Positions 10,647-23,000 of a stretch of 64,000 nt of DNA are shown here, piece after piece; within the stretch, counting starts at the first letter, position 1; every line of letters begins with the position of its first letter. Position numbers and translations under genes: made by a program. The notes under the pieces are model-generated. The model worked only from the letters and a program-made list of their open reading frames with translations. It was not told the origin of the DNA and searched no databases. Location of the stretch: NCBI GenBank assembly GCA_032622095.1, contig CP136067.1:1676001-1740000 (forward strand), in the 5' to 3' direction. The DNA comes from Siphonodentalium dalli (lineage: Eukaryota > Mollusca > Scaphopoda > Gadilida > Siphonodentaliidae).

Positions 10647-13600
10647 CGCGGTCTACAGGTCGTGCTGTTAGTCTGATTATCATGAAATTTGTCATGGATG
10701 TTCATAATGACAGGCTGGTGGGAACGAGTCATTTTGAGGTAGTTCGGTCAAAAACATGGCTGTCATGAGCATCTTGGTTTCTACTCTTTGCATGACTAAA
10801 TCCTTCGACACAGGCTATATGTCGTACCGTTGGTCAGATCATTATGATATTTGTCATTGCTATTGACAGATGAGAATGAGTCATTTTGGGGTCGTTTGAC
10901 CAAAAAACATGGCCGCCAGCGGTCATGTTGGATTTCAAAATTCAATCCATATTAAGCACGGGCTTCAGGTCGTATCTTTTGTCGGATCATTATTAAATTT
11001 GTCAAGGATGTTAAAATTGACATGTAGATGGGAATGAGCCATTTTGAGGTCGTTCGGCCAAAAACATGGCCGCCAGCAGCCATCAATGATTTTACTCATT
11101 GCATGACTAAATCCTTTGGCGCGGGCTACAGGTCGTAGCTTTGGTCAGATCTTCATGAAATTTGTCATGGATGTTAACAATAACATGTAGATGGGAACGA
11201 GTCCTTTTGGGGTCATTCGGCCAAAAACATGGCCGCCCGCAGCCATCTTGCATTTTACTCTTTGCTTAACTAAATCTTTCGGCACTGGCTCTAGGTCGCC
11301 CCCTTGGTCAGATCATTATGATATTTGTCATGGCTATTGACATGTACAATGTAGATGGGTACGAGTCATTTTGGGGTCGTTTGACCAAAAAACATGGCCG
11401 CCAGCGGTCATCTTGGATTTCAAAATTCAATCCATTAGCACAGGCTACAGGTCGTATCTTTTGTCAGATCATTATTAAATTTGTCATGGATGTTAAAATT
11501 GACATGTAGATGAGAAACGAGTAATTTTGGGGGCGTTCGGCCAAAAACATGGCCGCCAGCAGCCATCTTTGATTTTACTCTTTGCATGACTAAATCCTTT
11601 GGCAAGGGCTACACGTCGTATCTTTGGTCCGATCATCATGAGATTTGTCATGGATGTTAACAATCACATGTAGATGGGAAACGATTCATTTTGAATTCAA
11701 CCAAAAAACCTGGCCACCAGCAGCCATCAGCCATCTTGTTTTTACTCTTTACACAACTAAATCCTTTGACACAGGCGACAGGTCGTATCTTTTGTCGGAT
11801 CATCATGAAATTTGTGCAGGATGTTAACGTGACATGTAAATAGGAAGGAATTTTTTTTGGGTCATTTGGCAAAGAAACATGGCTGTCGCGTCAAGGTAGG
11901 TTATCGTTCTTGACCGGCGGTCATGATTTTCTAGCTCTCCATAAATGTGTCAATTATCACGATATGTAGTTTTCTATATGTCTACATATTCTTCTCAGTG
12001 ATGGATAAGTTACTCGCGATCAGGAATATATGGACTCTGTGATATTTCCTGTGATCAAATGTGAGTTTTTGAGACTGAGAATGACTGCTCTTCGCGCCTT
12101 GTGAATCTGCCATGTAGCTGTTTACGTCGCCATTTTGGCCTACGCATTTTGATCTTCACGCATTACAAATTGCCAGCGATAATACTGCTACCCCACAATC
12201 AAGGTCCTGCAGAGGTGTGAACAACAACTTCCAAGCTGACAAAATTTGAACGGTATCGTGGACTTAACCTCCGACCGCAAAGGTGTGATAAACACTTTTG
12301 AGAGACAATATAGTAGTGGACAATTAAGACACTGCCTGACAGTATATCTACAGGATTAGTTCTCGATCAACTTTACTGGACAATAATTAGTTGGTCCGAC
12401 GAAACAGACACAAGACTAGATGGGAGTTGACAAACTCCGCTAAGTGATAGTGACTTCTCGGACAGTGTTCCCGCTATAGCGAACCAAGACAATTACCACA
12501 GTCGACATAAATCTGGTCGCCCAAAACAGATTATGCGTTAAGTCTGGTCATCCGTACCAGCACCAGCCATACATAGCCGTGACATATATAGTATGCTTCT
12601 ATTAAAATAGAACTGTCTTGTATGAGTATGACGACCATGGATAACATTATTACACAATCGTACAACGTGTTATAATGCATGTAGTGGAAATGATGCTTCC
12701 ACTTTAGACGAACATATGCATATACGCACTCCAAGACCAGGGGGTAAATCCCATCCTTCCGAGTTCTCAATATCTCATTCGCCTATACTCCCGGATCTCA
12801 TAAACCTGCCAACAGATACCTTCCTTTCCAAACTAGAGGAACGAGTTGACGATGAGACAGTTCTTAATGCCCTGCGATTCAACGTGTTCGCCGAGGCGCG
12901 GTCCACGGGTAACGAACTTGATGGGTGTTCTCTTAAACAGAGGTACCAGAGGGATTCTGGTCTACCGATCAACACTAAACTAAACTTTTCAAACCATTTA
13001 CCGGTAGTGTATGCTGTCAGACTTCCAGAGTACTACCGAAATAGTCTATTAAAATGCTTTCAAGAAAATCAAGTACAAATGGAAAACTTTCCATGACAAT
13101 ATTTACCAGACGGTAATTGAAGAGCGTTGCCCACTATTAAGCAGCCACTCGCTTCAATCTCCTGAAGACATATCGCATGTATATGTACAGATGGTTGCAG
13201 ATAGTGCTGCTGGTCTCAATTCATATCGCAGACATTTGAAGCCATATTGGTGCACTCGACTCACACAATTGCACTGCGACGTAAAATCAAAGCGTTCCAC
13301 GTAGATTGAAAACGGAAGTCCCCACAGCGTTGAGTTCGAATCTTACAATTCATACAAAACTGCTAAACGTGTATTCAGACGTGAACATCGCTCAATCATT
13401 CTTCAATACGAGCTGAAACAGATAGAAACAATTGAACGCTCGGCTTCAACTGACCCAAACTTGTTCTGGAAGGCGTTAAAGGGACACAACGATGTTTCTG
13501 GAACAATAATGTCCGGTATGCACTTTGGAGAGTGCATCGTACGCGATCCAAGTGGTATCATATGTGGATGGAAAAAGTATTTCGAAGACTTATATTCTCC

Positions 13601-14080
13601 AAGCATCCATAACGATCCTCAATTCGAAGCCTTTGTTGAAAATAAAAAATTTCGAATATTAAATTCGCATGCTCATGGACAGCCTATCATGAAGAAGCCT
13701 ATCAGCTTTACCTGAGGTACATTCAGTTATTCAGGCCATGAAGCGAGGAAAATCCGATGGTATTGACAATTTGGTTTTAGAACATTTCATCTTGGCTCCT
13801 ACATCACTGCTAACTCTTCTGTGTGGCCTGTTCAATGGCTTCGTTCAACTTTAATATGTACCCACCGACATGAAAACTGGACTCATTGTACCAATGTTCA
13901 AAGGAGACCCAAAGCCGCCTCACGCGCCTGACAGATACAGAGCCATTACACTGCTGCCTGTGACTTACATACTTTTTGAAATGGTTATTCTAAAACGACT
14001 CCAAACCAGTGATCTCTGCAGTAGTTTCCCCCATCAATTACAGAATGGATTCCAAAAGGGTTTCGGCTGTAATATGACCT
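10647..14080 (+). repeat. 3434-bp tandem duplication, copy 2
   Basis: Second, apparently identical copy of 7213-10646. Its first ~1.24 kb (10647-11884) repeats the minisatellite units. The rest repeats the LINE relic, and at 14081 the sequence continues uninterrupted into the remainder of the RT frame. This copy therefore has the ancestral right-hand junction and copy 1 has the ancestral left-hand junction. Confidence 0.93.
12632..13737 (+). pseudogene. LINE remnant, endonuclease tail and linker (copy 2)
   Basis: Identical in sequence to the copy at 9198. The endonuclease-like end (12716-13096) and the linker (13461-13715) lie in different frames, separated by several stops around 13097-13400. 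At least two frameshifts therefore precede the RT frame. The region upstream (11890-12630) may be earlier endonuclease sequence, but I could not align any catalytic block there. Confidence 0.6.
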
Positions 14081-15624
14081 CTTTTCTCCTGCAAGAATCT
14101 ATTACGTATAGATTAGACACGGGATCAAAGGTCTTTGCATGTTTTCTCGATTCCCAAAAGGCCTTTGATTGTGTTTGGCACTCTGGTCTCTTGACAAAAC
14201 TGTTTGAATTCGGCATACGTGGGAACGACTTACGCATGCTGAGTAACATGCACACGGACTGTTACAGTCATGTTCTATATAACGGCTATTTGTCTGAAAA
14301 AATGTCTATCCTACAAGGATATGTTATGTCACCTTTCTTGTACCTTGTGTACATCGACAGCCTGCTGACCTCTCTAGGAAAATGCCAGGATGGTATATTA
14401 ATCGATAGTATATCACTATCTTCTCCAACCACAGCAAACGGCATTACCCTGTTATCAATTACAAAAGCTGGTTTAGACAATCTTCTGTCCATCTGTAACG
14501 AGTACAGCTCAAAGTGGCGTTTCAATTTTTCAACGACAAAAAGTGTGGCAGTGGTGTTTAATGAATCGAACAGACAGCACGACTCGAATATCAGAATATG
14601 GCCGCTTGGTGGACACGCCCTCACAGAAGTGAGGGAATGTAAACATCTGGGAATTGTCCAGAGTAAATTCAGAAACACTATGAATCGAGCAGAGTTGATA
14701 GCTTGTAGCTTAAGGAAAACCTACTTTGGCATTGCTGGTAACCAGATGTTGAGTGCATGTTCCCCCACTACCGTTGCCAACGTCTTAAAGACAATCGTAC
14801 TCCCAATATGTTCGTATGGGGCAGAATTATTGTATTCACCTTCTGTCAGTGCCGTGATGGAAATGGAGACAGCTTTTCGAGTCTGTGTTAAACACGCACA
14901 AAGTCTACCTTCTAGAACGTCAACGGATATTGCTCTGAGCCTTCTCGGACAGCTTCCCATTGAACTCGAAATTCATTCACGTGAACTGTGCTTCTTAGCG
15001 GACTTGATACACACGCCCATGGACCACCGGGTCCCATTGCGAGTATTTATACAAAAGCTCCTTTTCCAAATTCATTTCGGAAAACGTTCCTCTGGGTTTG
15101 TGAGTGATATTCTATGTATTCTCAACATATACAACTTAAATGTTCATCTAGATGAGTTTTTAACCTGCGGTCATTTTCCAGACAAGAAGACGTGGAAATC
15201 TCTTGTGAAAGCTAAGATCGCCGAGGAATACACACGCAAGTGGACGCATAGAGTTTCTATGGATCCTTTACTCGAAACTGCTCATCTAGTGCACGGCAAC
15301 CCTCTATCTACATGGGGAATATGGGTATTACTGAGCAAGTACCCACAGTATGCGACGGAACTAAGACACTTGGCTCGACTTCTCAACAAGACGTCATACC
15401 TAAACCACATGATGTGTCACGCGTGTGGGAGATTATATGACACTGAAATACATCATGCCTTATGTTTGTGCTGCGGTAAACTAGTTACCGAATTCAGAGA
15501 TTCCTTCCTTGACCTCGTGATCACGCGGTATGGCATTGAAACTTTCTTTAGTATAGATTCACTACACCACGGGAACCTGATAGCAACCATGGACTCTCAG
15601 ACGAAATCTTCGACGGTTTTATAA
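13738..15624 (+). pseudogene. Non-LTR retrotransposon reverse transcriptase, catalytically dead
   Basis: The frame runs from KRGKSDGIDNL (RT block 0/1) through one in-frame TAA (13852-13854, where the context suggests a lost Glu) into a 584-codon stretch opening at ATG 13870. Numbering from that ATG, FLDSQKAFD (92-100) is the first catalytic Asp block, ILQGYVMSP (147-155) is the QG block and SPTTANGITLLS (about 185-196) is the position of the Y-A-D-D box. Both catalytic Asp are gone there (Asn AAC, Gly GGC at 14437-14442). A thumb-like region follows, and near the C terminus C-x2-C (HACG) with a later H and C form the zinc-binding motif common in LINE pol. Synthesis of cDNA is not expected. 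The clade is unassigned. Confidence 0.88.
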
Positions 15625-16067
15625 TAGACTCGGCTCATTTCTTGTGGAAGGCTTGCACAGTAATCCGCGGTGAAACCTGACACAGTACCGTGCCGCAACA
15701 TTTATTCTTATTTTAAATGAAATAACTCAATCCACAAGCGTGTGAACTCGTGTGTGAAATTACAGGACGTCCATACTATAGACTTTCCATATGTTATCTA
15801 AATACGGATTGTAATTTAGACTCTCCCAAAGGGAGGTTAGAATAAACTAGATTGACTGTAGCACATGAAATTATTCCCTTTCCAGGTTGAGCTACGGTGT
15901 CATTGACACTTTCATGATTACATTTCAGTCAATTCACATTTTCAGCTGCACATGCACGTAAACCATTTTCATCATTAATGGAAATTCATCGTTGATTCCA
16001 TCATCTCAAAATTTCATTAAAGTGAGACTTTATAATCTATAATTCTACATGTATATCATCGTTGACA
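15625..16067 (+). other. LINE 3' flank, possible 3' UTR
   Basis: Directly downstream of the RT stop codon. It holds a small perfect hairpin CTCCCAAAGGGAG at about 15825-15838. No poly(A) tail, 3' microsatellite or target-site duplication is visible, so the 3' end of the LINE cannot be fixed. Confidence 0.35.
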
Positions 16068-16304
16068 ATTAAAGAGACGCTTCATATTCATTACACTTCA
16101 TTACGCTTCATTCAATAATTTCCGTTTCTACATCACTTATTGCATTGATTGCCTTCAGCTGGGGTAATCTATGTCCGACTCAAATATTAAAGTGGCACAT
16201 CATATTCACTACACTTCATTCATTAATTTATTTTTCTCCATAGTTTACATGTATTGCATCGATTGCCTTCAGCTAAGGTAATCGATGTCCGACTCAAATA
16301 TTAG
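16068..16304 (+). repeat. Two-copy tandem repeat, ~118-bp unit
   Basis: Units 16068-16185 and 16186-16304 share ATTAAAG, CATATTCA.TACACTTCATT, ATTGCCTTCAGCT and GTAATC.ATGTCCGACTCAAA in order. A third, weaker echo (TATCAAATATTAAAGTGCAT) occurs near 17415. Confidence 0.8.
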
Positions 16305-17470
16305 TGTTATGCGGTTAACCGAGAAAACAACTCGGTTTCGGTTTTAAAACATACCGACCGAAACCGACCGACGTGATTCTGCCCCAACCGACATTACGGT
16401 TTTATTTTGTATGTTTATTTTTCAATTGAATCGACTTGTTAGTTGATTTTGTTGTCAACTAATCGGCCTATCTGATCAATTATATATCGGGATGTGTACA
16501 TTTCGTCTCAGATATGTGTTGTTATAATATCGTAAGCGTCATTGAGTTGCCAAACGAAACTGAAATGAGGAAGCATGTCGTTGTACAAATGAGTATACGA
16601 ACGAAATACCACGTGGGAAATGGTCCAGAAACTTTTTGTTCTGAAACCTACGATCGACCGATGAGTGGCCACACAGTCAACACGAACTACATGCAGTAGG
16701 TCGTTGACTTTTGTCACCTTTATCTTTATTGTCAACTGCATGTCTTAGAATAAGTGTGCACTTTATTTGAATTGATGACGTGTGCTTGACGAAGCATTTC
16801 ATTCTGTACGGAAATAAAGTCGGTAGTTAGAACTGCAATTTCTGAAACTTCATTCTCCTGGCTAATCGGTCAATAAAAAAGAACTTTTATCTATTACATT
16901 CAACTAAACATTACTAATTTGAGCCGGCCAAATGCTGTGTACATGTACGCACTTATTACCGTCTTGTTCATCGCGGCAGTTATTTTTGCGCGTAACGGTG
17001 TCATCTAACCCACAAACTGAGCGGGAACATCAAACGCGTAATTACGTCATCATTGTCGAGGAACTGGGCACGATATCGGTACCAATATAAGTCACACGGG
17101 ACTTCATCTTGTATGCACGAAACGTCGCTGTATTTGCGTTTCTATTTTATGTTTTGATCTTGGTATGGTGGACATATTTGTGTATAGTAAGGTATAGTCG
17201 GAAAAAAAGTTTAGGGTCAGTCGGGCACTACTATTTTGTGATGGTTCAATATGAATTTTATCTCACATTCTCATTAAAGTTCACGATTTAGCAACAGAGC
17301 AAGCTGTTCCCCAACTTATTATGACCCACTGTAACTGGTAGTGCCTGTTTTGTCCAGTTGTGTTGGACTAATTGCTAACCGAAACGTAAATTCTATAACC
17401 TATCCAACACTATCAAATATTAAAGTGCATTCTATTTCCATCCATTAATTCTAAGGAAACGTCTGCTGTG

Positions 17471-17503
<33 letters not shown>

Positions 17504-17660
17504 CAGGATACTACATATGCTACACCGCTCGGAGAAATGTCTGTCATCACACTAAAATACCATGTTACAACTTGGATTGATATATTCGTAATCGTATATA
17601 ATCACCAATAGCCGGGTTGCTACCGTAGTACCTGACATTGCCGATCTATTGAACTATTCA
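16305..17660. other. No gene; AACCGAG hairpin and TA microsatellite
   Basis: The segment AACCGAGAAAACAACTCGGTT (about 16319-16339) is a perfect 7-bp stem within an AACCGA-rich tract. A (TA)n microsatellite lies at about 17471-17505. The 60-codon frame at 17109-17291 starts with a hydrophobic stretch resembling a signal anchor, but has no other support. Confidence 0.5.
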
Positions 17661-17737
17661 AACCCAGCAGGCCTGGTTGATTTCGCTGTGTGATGATGGT
17701 TCACTTCCATCCTCAAGCTACTTATACCATTCCGTGC

Positions 17738-17880
17738 AGGGGGGGTCGGAAAAAAAATTCAGGCACGTATGGCATTTTTTCCCTTTCGATCATTTTTTGT
17801 ACCCACCCACCCCCACCGCCAAATTTTTTTCCGTTTTCGGCAGTTTTTTCCGACCATTTTTTGACACCCACCCCCCCTTT
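17738..17880. repeat. G/C-tract element with inverted GGTCGGAAAAAA ends
   Basis: GGGGGTCGGAAAAAAA (about 17741-17757) is the inverse of TTTTTTCCGACC (17844-17855), followed by CCCACCCCCCC. The interior is C- and T-homopolymer rich. It resembles a short foldback repeat, and reading frames across it are artefacts. Confidence 0.55.
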
Positions 17881-17956
17881 TAACACTAAAACAGAGATTT
17901 GCGGGGGAAAATTCACTGTAAACAGCTGTATATGAATTTCTGTGCATACTATTTAT

Positions 17957-18056
17957 CATGGATGTTAACATGGACATGTAAATAGGAATGAGTAATTTTG
18001 AGGTCATTCGGCCAAAAAAACATGGCTGCCAGCGGCCATCTTGGATTTCAAAATTT
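17957..18056 (+). repeat. Solitary unit of the ~159-bp minisatellite
   Basis: It carries CATGGATGTTAACATGGACATGTA, GAGGTCATTCGGCC, AACATGGCTGCC and CGGCCATCTTGGATTTC as short shared words, in the same order as the array at 6690-8450. It shows that the unit is also dispersed outside the array. Confidence 0.8.
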
Positions 18057-18229
18057 TAAACAAAATACAACACGATAACTGCCTGCAGTCAGTTTACCAG
18101 TTAGAATTACATTATTTCTCTCATTCAAACTGATTAAAAGTGGTTTTGAAGCCCAACTCATTGCCAAAACACTAAAAACAAGCAGGAATTTTTTTTTTAG
18201 TTGCGGAAAAAATTGCTTGTTGGTGACTT

Positions 18230-18420
18230 TGCTATTGTTGGTAACCAAAATTGGTATTGATCTTTTGTGCCATATATGTAACCAAATTAGGTTTTGATCA
18301 AAACCAAATACCAAGCGCCAACTTGTTTTGATCAAAACCCAAACTGGTTTTATATATGAAACCAATTTTGGTTTTGATAAACCAATTTTGGTTTTGACCA
18401 AAAAGTTCCTTTTTTGCACA
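18230..18420. repeat. Cluster of GGTTTTGATCAAAACC palindromes
   Basis: A perfect 16-bp palindrome lies at 18290-18305 and its 14-bp core at 18325-18338, surrounded by ACCAATTTTGGT and partial copies. A related cluster lies at 34150-34290. No gene is associated. Confidence 0.75.
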
Positions 18421-18567
18421 ATATATTGATAAATGTGCCATACAACATACTTATGCAACCTTTAAGTGTACTGTACACAAAATCCACCCATTTATTGTAC
18501 CATATCCATAGTCAACAAAATATATGCAACACATGAATGAATTTGGTTTTCCAAGTTTGACATGTAA

Positions 18568-18623
18568 AATTATAATGAAAATTAATTTATGACTCAAGTC
18601 ATCAATTGATTTTCATTATAATT
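18568..18623. repeat. 56-bp near-perfect palindrome
   Basis: The left half (AATTATAATGAAAATTAATT...) is mirrored by AATTGATTTTCATTATAATT around the centre GACTCAAGTC, with about three mismatches per arm. Confidence 0.8.
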
Positions 18624-18857
18624 ACCAATCCATTGATATATTAAAGGGCTAATTAGAAAAGACTTTAGACAGTCTGAAACAGATGCCACCAGATTCCATT
18701 TCCAGAACACAAATTCAGCTGATCACTTGCATACTACAGGCTATCAAATTTCTATATTATGGCTTTCATACCCTCCCACAAACATACATGTACATGTATA
18801 TGGGTTCTTTTTGCCAATTGGTCAAATCTTAAATTATACGAAAACCCATTATTTTTG

Positions 18858-18995
18858 ATGGTTTCTAACATAATAATGTTGGTTGCCAAGTAAACAGAAA
18901 ATAAACGGTGACCATGTAACTCTTTTGTTTACGGTTATCACTTATTTACTGTTTACAGTCCTGGAATTATTATGATAGAAACAGTTGGTACGCAA
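18858..18995. repeat. Imperfect inverted repeat, ~60-bp arms
   Basis: GGTTTCTAACATAATAAT at the left is mirrored by ATTATTATGATAGAAAC at the right. Inner words AAATAAACGGTGACC and GGTTATCACTTATTT also pair. It is MITE-like, but I see no target-site duplication. Confidence 0.5.
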
Positions 18996-19540
18996 ACAGT
19001 CAAGTGTTTCTCACATAATTTTGCGATTAATTTTTCAAGTGTGCATGCTGGCATAGAACTAAATTCCACAAGATGCTGCAAGATGTGGCAAATTACATGT
19101 AAAATTTCCTGAAATCACAAACCTCTTAGGACTATTCTACCATTTAAGTGCTATCAGTAACCTTAAATTGAGGCATGTAATTTGCCGGCACATGTGAGGG
19201 CCACCCCATTCATGAATCATATCATAAGCAACCAAAATTAAGAGTCGAAGATGAAGTAAATTGTACAAATGACATAATTGGTTGCATCAATGTTGAATGA
19301 AGTTTTAAGATAAACATCAATGAAGACACAGTGAGATTTTGGAAATTAAACTTTAATTCAAACATATCCAGGAGGAATAATTGTCATCCTAGCCATTCTT
19401 CCACAGCAGTGTATATTCCTGATGTCTGTGCCCACCTCACCATCGCAACAATTGCAATGAATTAACACTTAATATATAGTTCATCACACCCTTCTTATGT
19501 TGAACATTCCCAATAATGACAGCTCATCTGTTTTACAGCA
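18996..19540. other. No gene seen
   Basis: AT-rich sequence without any recognisable domain, exon or repeat boundary. Confidence 0.4.
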
Positions 19541-20640
19541 GAAGATCAGCAAACTCCTTTATATTGGCATCTGATGAATATAGCAGCACTTGACAGCATA
19601 GTATGTTACTAACTTCCCACAGGGTGCACCACACTTGTATTTTGTGGTGCAATATTTATGAATGAAAAGTTGACGAATAACATATTGTATCTGCACAGAT
19701 AACACACATGCCTCATCTGTGTGCTGTGCACATTCTGCTACTAAAGTTTCCAATGCCAGTGAACGAACATACTCTGAAAAGAAATGCATAAAATACTATG
19801 TTTAGGAAAAGTCAGATTTAAAGACATATATCGCAGACTTATTTCATTGAATACTAAAAGCATTGTTAGGGCATGGCAAAATATGCCCATGGCAATTCCA
19901 ACAAAAGGCCTTTAACTCTGGTGAAATTGACCTGCTGAACCACAACTCAAACTGGACCTGTATTTTGTACATTAAAACACACTCATTTCAAATTTCATTC
20001 AACTCAGTTGAGACTATCTAAAGTTACCATCTGATATCTGGAATCCAAAAGCGAACTAACAGACGACAGACATGCAGCATAATACATCCCTTTTTTTAAA
20101 CAGGCATATATGAGTGCATATAAACAATCAGTTAGTATCCAAACACTATCCCCACTGGAATTATGTAGCAAACACCTGAGATTAAGAACTAAAATTCCAA
20201 CCATATCCACTATAGCATTTCAGAGAATACAACGGTTGAACCACGCACAAATGTAAACATTTACTACTTTTTTCAGGGCACCTTATTGAGTATAAGCATT
20301 ACTGAAATGATTGTCCCAATACTATTATACTAGTCACTGAGTTTAATTTGTTTATAACAATGATGTTGTTTTCTAACTATTTGGATAACTTATTTTGATT
20401 GTCTATTATTCCATCAGCAGGTCCGGGAATACCTCACTGGATTGTTTCACATGACTTTAATTTGTCTTTAAAAGCACATCAGGTGATTAGATATTTACCA
20501 GGTCATTTATAAGGCTATCATGGCTATGGTTTATATAGTGTCATCAGTATTCTGTGAATTAAAGTGCAAAATGCGGTGATTATTCACCCCCCCAATTGCC
20601 CCTGTTTTTTAATCTCCAGTTACCCTTCATATGTTTTATT
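19541..20640 (+). repeat. ~1.1-kb direct duplication, copy 1
   Basis: It matches 21371-22456 from GATCAGCAAACTCC to TTACCCTTCA, at perhaps 85-90% by eye with small indels. No open frame is conserved between the copies, so this is probably a non-coding mobile or segmental duplicate. Confidence 0.85.
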
Positions 20641-21370
20641 ATACTTCCATGGTGTAACCAAGGAAGTATATTGTTTTTCTTCTGCGCCGTTTTCTGTTTA
20701 ATTGGAAATACTCAGAAACTAATGGGAGGAGGACCGCGAAATATCTAGCGAATATAGGCATCTAAGGTCTACTAAAAATAATGGTATCCGGATGTTGGTC
20801 CAATATCTTTTGACAGACTTATGGCCCTTTTTCGATTATTTTTCATTATTATTATACTGGACACTTTTGCAACCCTTATTACTAGAAAAGTACCAGGAGT
20901 AGCACACTAAAACTCGGTACGTATCTTGGGGTCAAAGAGTTGTATGCCATCGTCGCATAAAGAATATTGTCCGCGTTTTCTCCGAGGAGTTATCTCCCTT
21001 TATCTGAAAAAATGTCATTTTATTATCTCGGAAATTATAAGGAGCAGAGCATCAAAAATTGGACTGTATGCACACCTCGATATGCCCTACTGCCCACGGG
21101 CATCAAAACTTGTGTCCGCGCTTTCCCTGAGGAGTTACCGCCCATAGTTGGCAAACCTTTATTTGATTGTACTCTGTTGTCCTCTTGTACCATTCCAGAT
21201 AACTGAATGTGGTTTTCATAGCCGTGTTGACAGTTGTCAGTTTAGTCAGAGAAAGAAAATTTGACAGGGTCGGCCATATATTTTGACACTGGTGTGGGGG
21301 GCAAACTTTCCGCAAAATAAAAATTTTGATTGACATTCATCTGTTTTTCACCTGCCATGCAGTAGTAATT
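20641..21370. other. Spacer between duplicates: hairpin and short internal repeat
   Basis: ATACTTCC and GGAAGTAT (20641-20669) form an 8-bp stem around ATGGTGTAACCAA. The phrase TGTCCGCGNTTTC followed by GAGGAGTTA occurs twice, near 20970 and 21112, about 140 bp apart. The overlapping frames here are echoes of that repeat. Confidence 0.6.
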
Positions 21371-22456
21371 TAAAGATCAGCAAACTCCTCTACATTGACA
21401 TCTGGTGAATATAGCAGCACGTGACAGCATAGTATGTTACTAACTTCCCACAGGCTGCACACACTTGTGTATTGTGGTACAATATTTATGTATGAAAAGT
21501 TGACGAATAACATATTCTATCTGCACAGATAACACACATGCCTCCACTGTATGCTGTACTATGTATGCTGTGCACGTTCTGATACTAAAGTTTCCAATGC
21601 CACTGAACAACACTCTGAAAAGAAATGCATGAAATACTGTTTTAGGAAAAGTCAGATTTAAAGACATATATTGCAGACTTATTTCATTGAATATTAAAAG
21701 CATTGTTAGGGCGTGGAAAAATACGCCCATGGTAATTCCAATAAAAGGCCTTTAACTCCGGTGAAATTGACGTGCTGATCCAAAACACACACATTCCAAA
21801 TTTCGTTCAACTCAGTTGAGACTATCTAAAGTTATCATCTGGAATCCAAAAGTGAACTAAAAGACAGACACGTGGCTGTCGTGGCATAATATGTAATAAC
21901 AGAATACATCCCATTTTTAAAACAGGCATAAATGGGTGTATATGAACAATCAGTTTATAGTATCCAAACACTATCCCCATTGTAATTATGTAGCAAAAAC
22001 CTGAGATTAAGAACTAAAATTCCAACCATATCCACTGTATCATTTCAGAGAACACAACGGTTGAACTGCACACAACTGTGAATATTTACTACTTTATTAA
22101 GGGCACCTTATTGAGTATAAACATTATTGAAATGATTGTCCCAATACTTAAGTCAATGAGTTTAATTTGTTTATAACAATGATGCAGTTTTCTGACAATT
22201 TGGATAACTTATTTTGGCCTGATTATTTATTATTATGTCTGCAGGTCTGGGAACACCTCAGTGGATTATTTCACATCACTTTAAAAGCACATCAGGTTAT
22301 AAGGCCAATTATAAGGCGATCCTGGCTTTGGTTCATTAAGTTTATATAGCGTCATCAGTATTCCGTGAATTAAATAAAGTGCGAAATGCGGTGATTATTC
22401 ACCCCCGTCCCTGTTTTTTATCTCCAATTGGGCAATTACCCTTCACAGGTATATTT
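21371..22456 (+). repeat. ~1.1-kb direct duplication, copy 2
   Basis: Diverged partner of 19541-20640 in the same orientation, 730 bp downstream of it. Confidence 0.85.
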
Positions 22457-22605
22457 TATTTAGTCTTATTCCCTACCTTGAAACTTAGAAACACACACTC
22501 TCCTAGAGATTATACATTGGAATTGTTTATTATTTGTTTAGACTGTTTTCCATAGGTAGGGAATGTACACATAATTTCAACAAACATACAGGATAATGCT
22601 GTTTG

Positions 22606-23000
22606 TTAAAGATGCACAATCCGATTTGATTGTCCCAGATCATCCAGTTACAACATGAACAACAATGGAAATTTGCACAAAAAGATGTTTTAGTCATCCA
22701 AATTAGTTCTTTACCAATATATACTTACATAAACAGGGGGTAGTCAGAACATTTTGAGACACAATTGATACTTTTTTAACAATTGGCCAATTTTGGAACC
22801 CACGCACACCTGGATTTAATTTCTTTTCCATCTTTAACTTTCAGCATGTTTTTCCCAACAATTTTTAATTAATAATCGAGGTGGATAAAATTAACATATT
22901 TGATAACTCAGAGTAATAGGTTCCTCGACTAAAATCAAATAATATTTAACCCCGAAGAAATAGTAATTTAGGGGCATCAAATCAGATTATGCATCTTTAA
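22606..23000. mobile_element. MITE-like element with ~25-bp TIRs and TTAA ends
   Basis: TTAAAGATGCACAATCCGAT at the left is mirrored at the right by ATCAGATTATGCATCTTTAA, with about two internal mismatches over 25 bp. The length is 395 bp with no coding capacity. TTAA lies at both tips, which fits a TTAA-type target duplication (piggyBac-style). The TIR start AGATGC is not the classical piggyBac CCY start, so the superfamily is uncertain. Confidence 0.65.

Noticed and set aside
11318-11509. 63-codon frame identical to one at 7884-8075
   Set aside because: Identity is due to the 3434-bp duplication, and the frame lies wholly in minisatellite units.
17690-17935. Pro/Phe-rich frames on both strands
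   Set aside because: They come from homopolymer C, G, A and T runs in a short foldback repeat.
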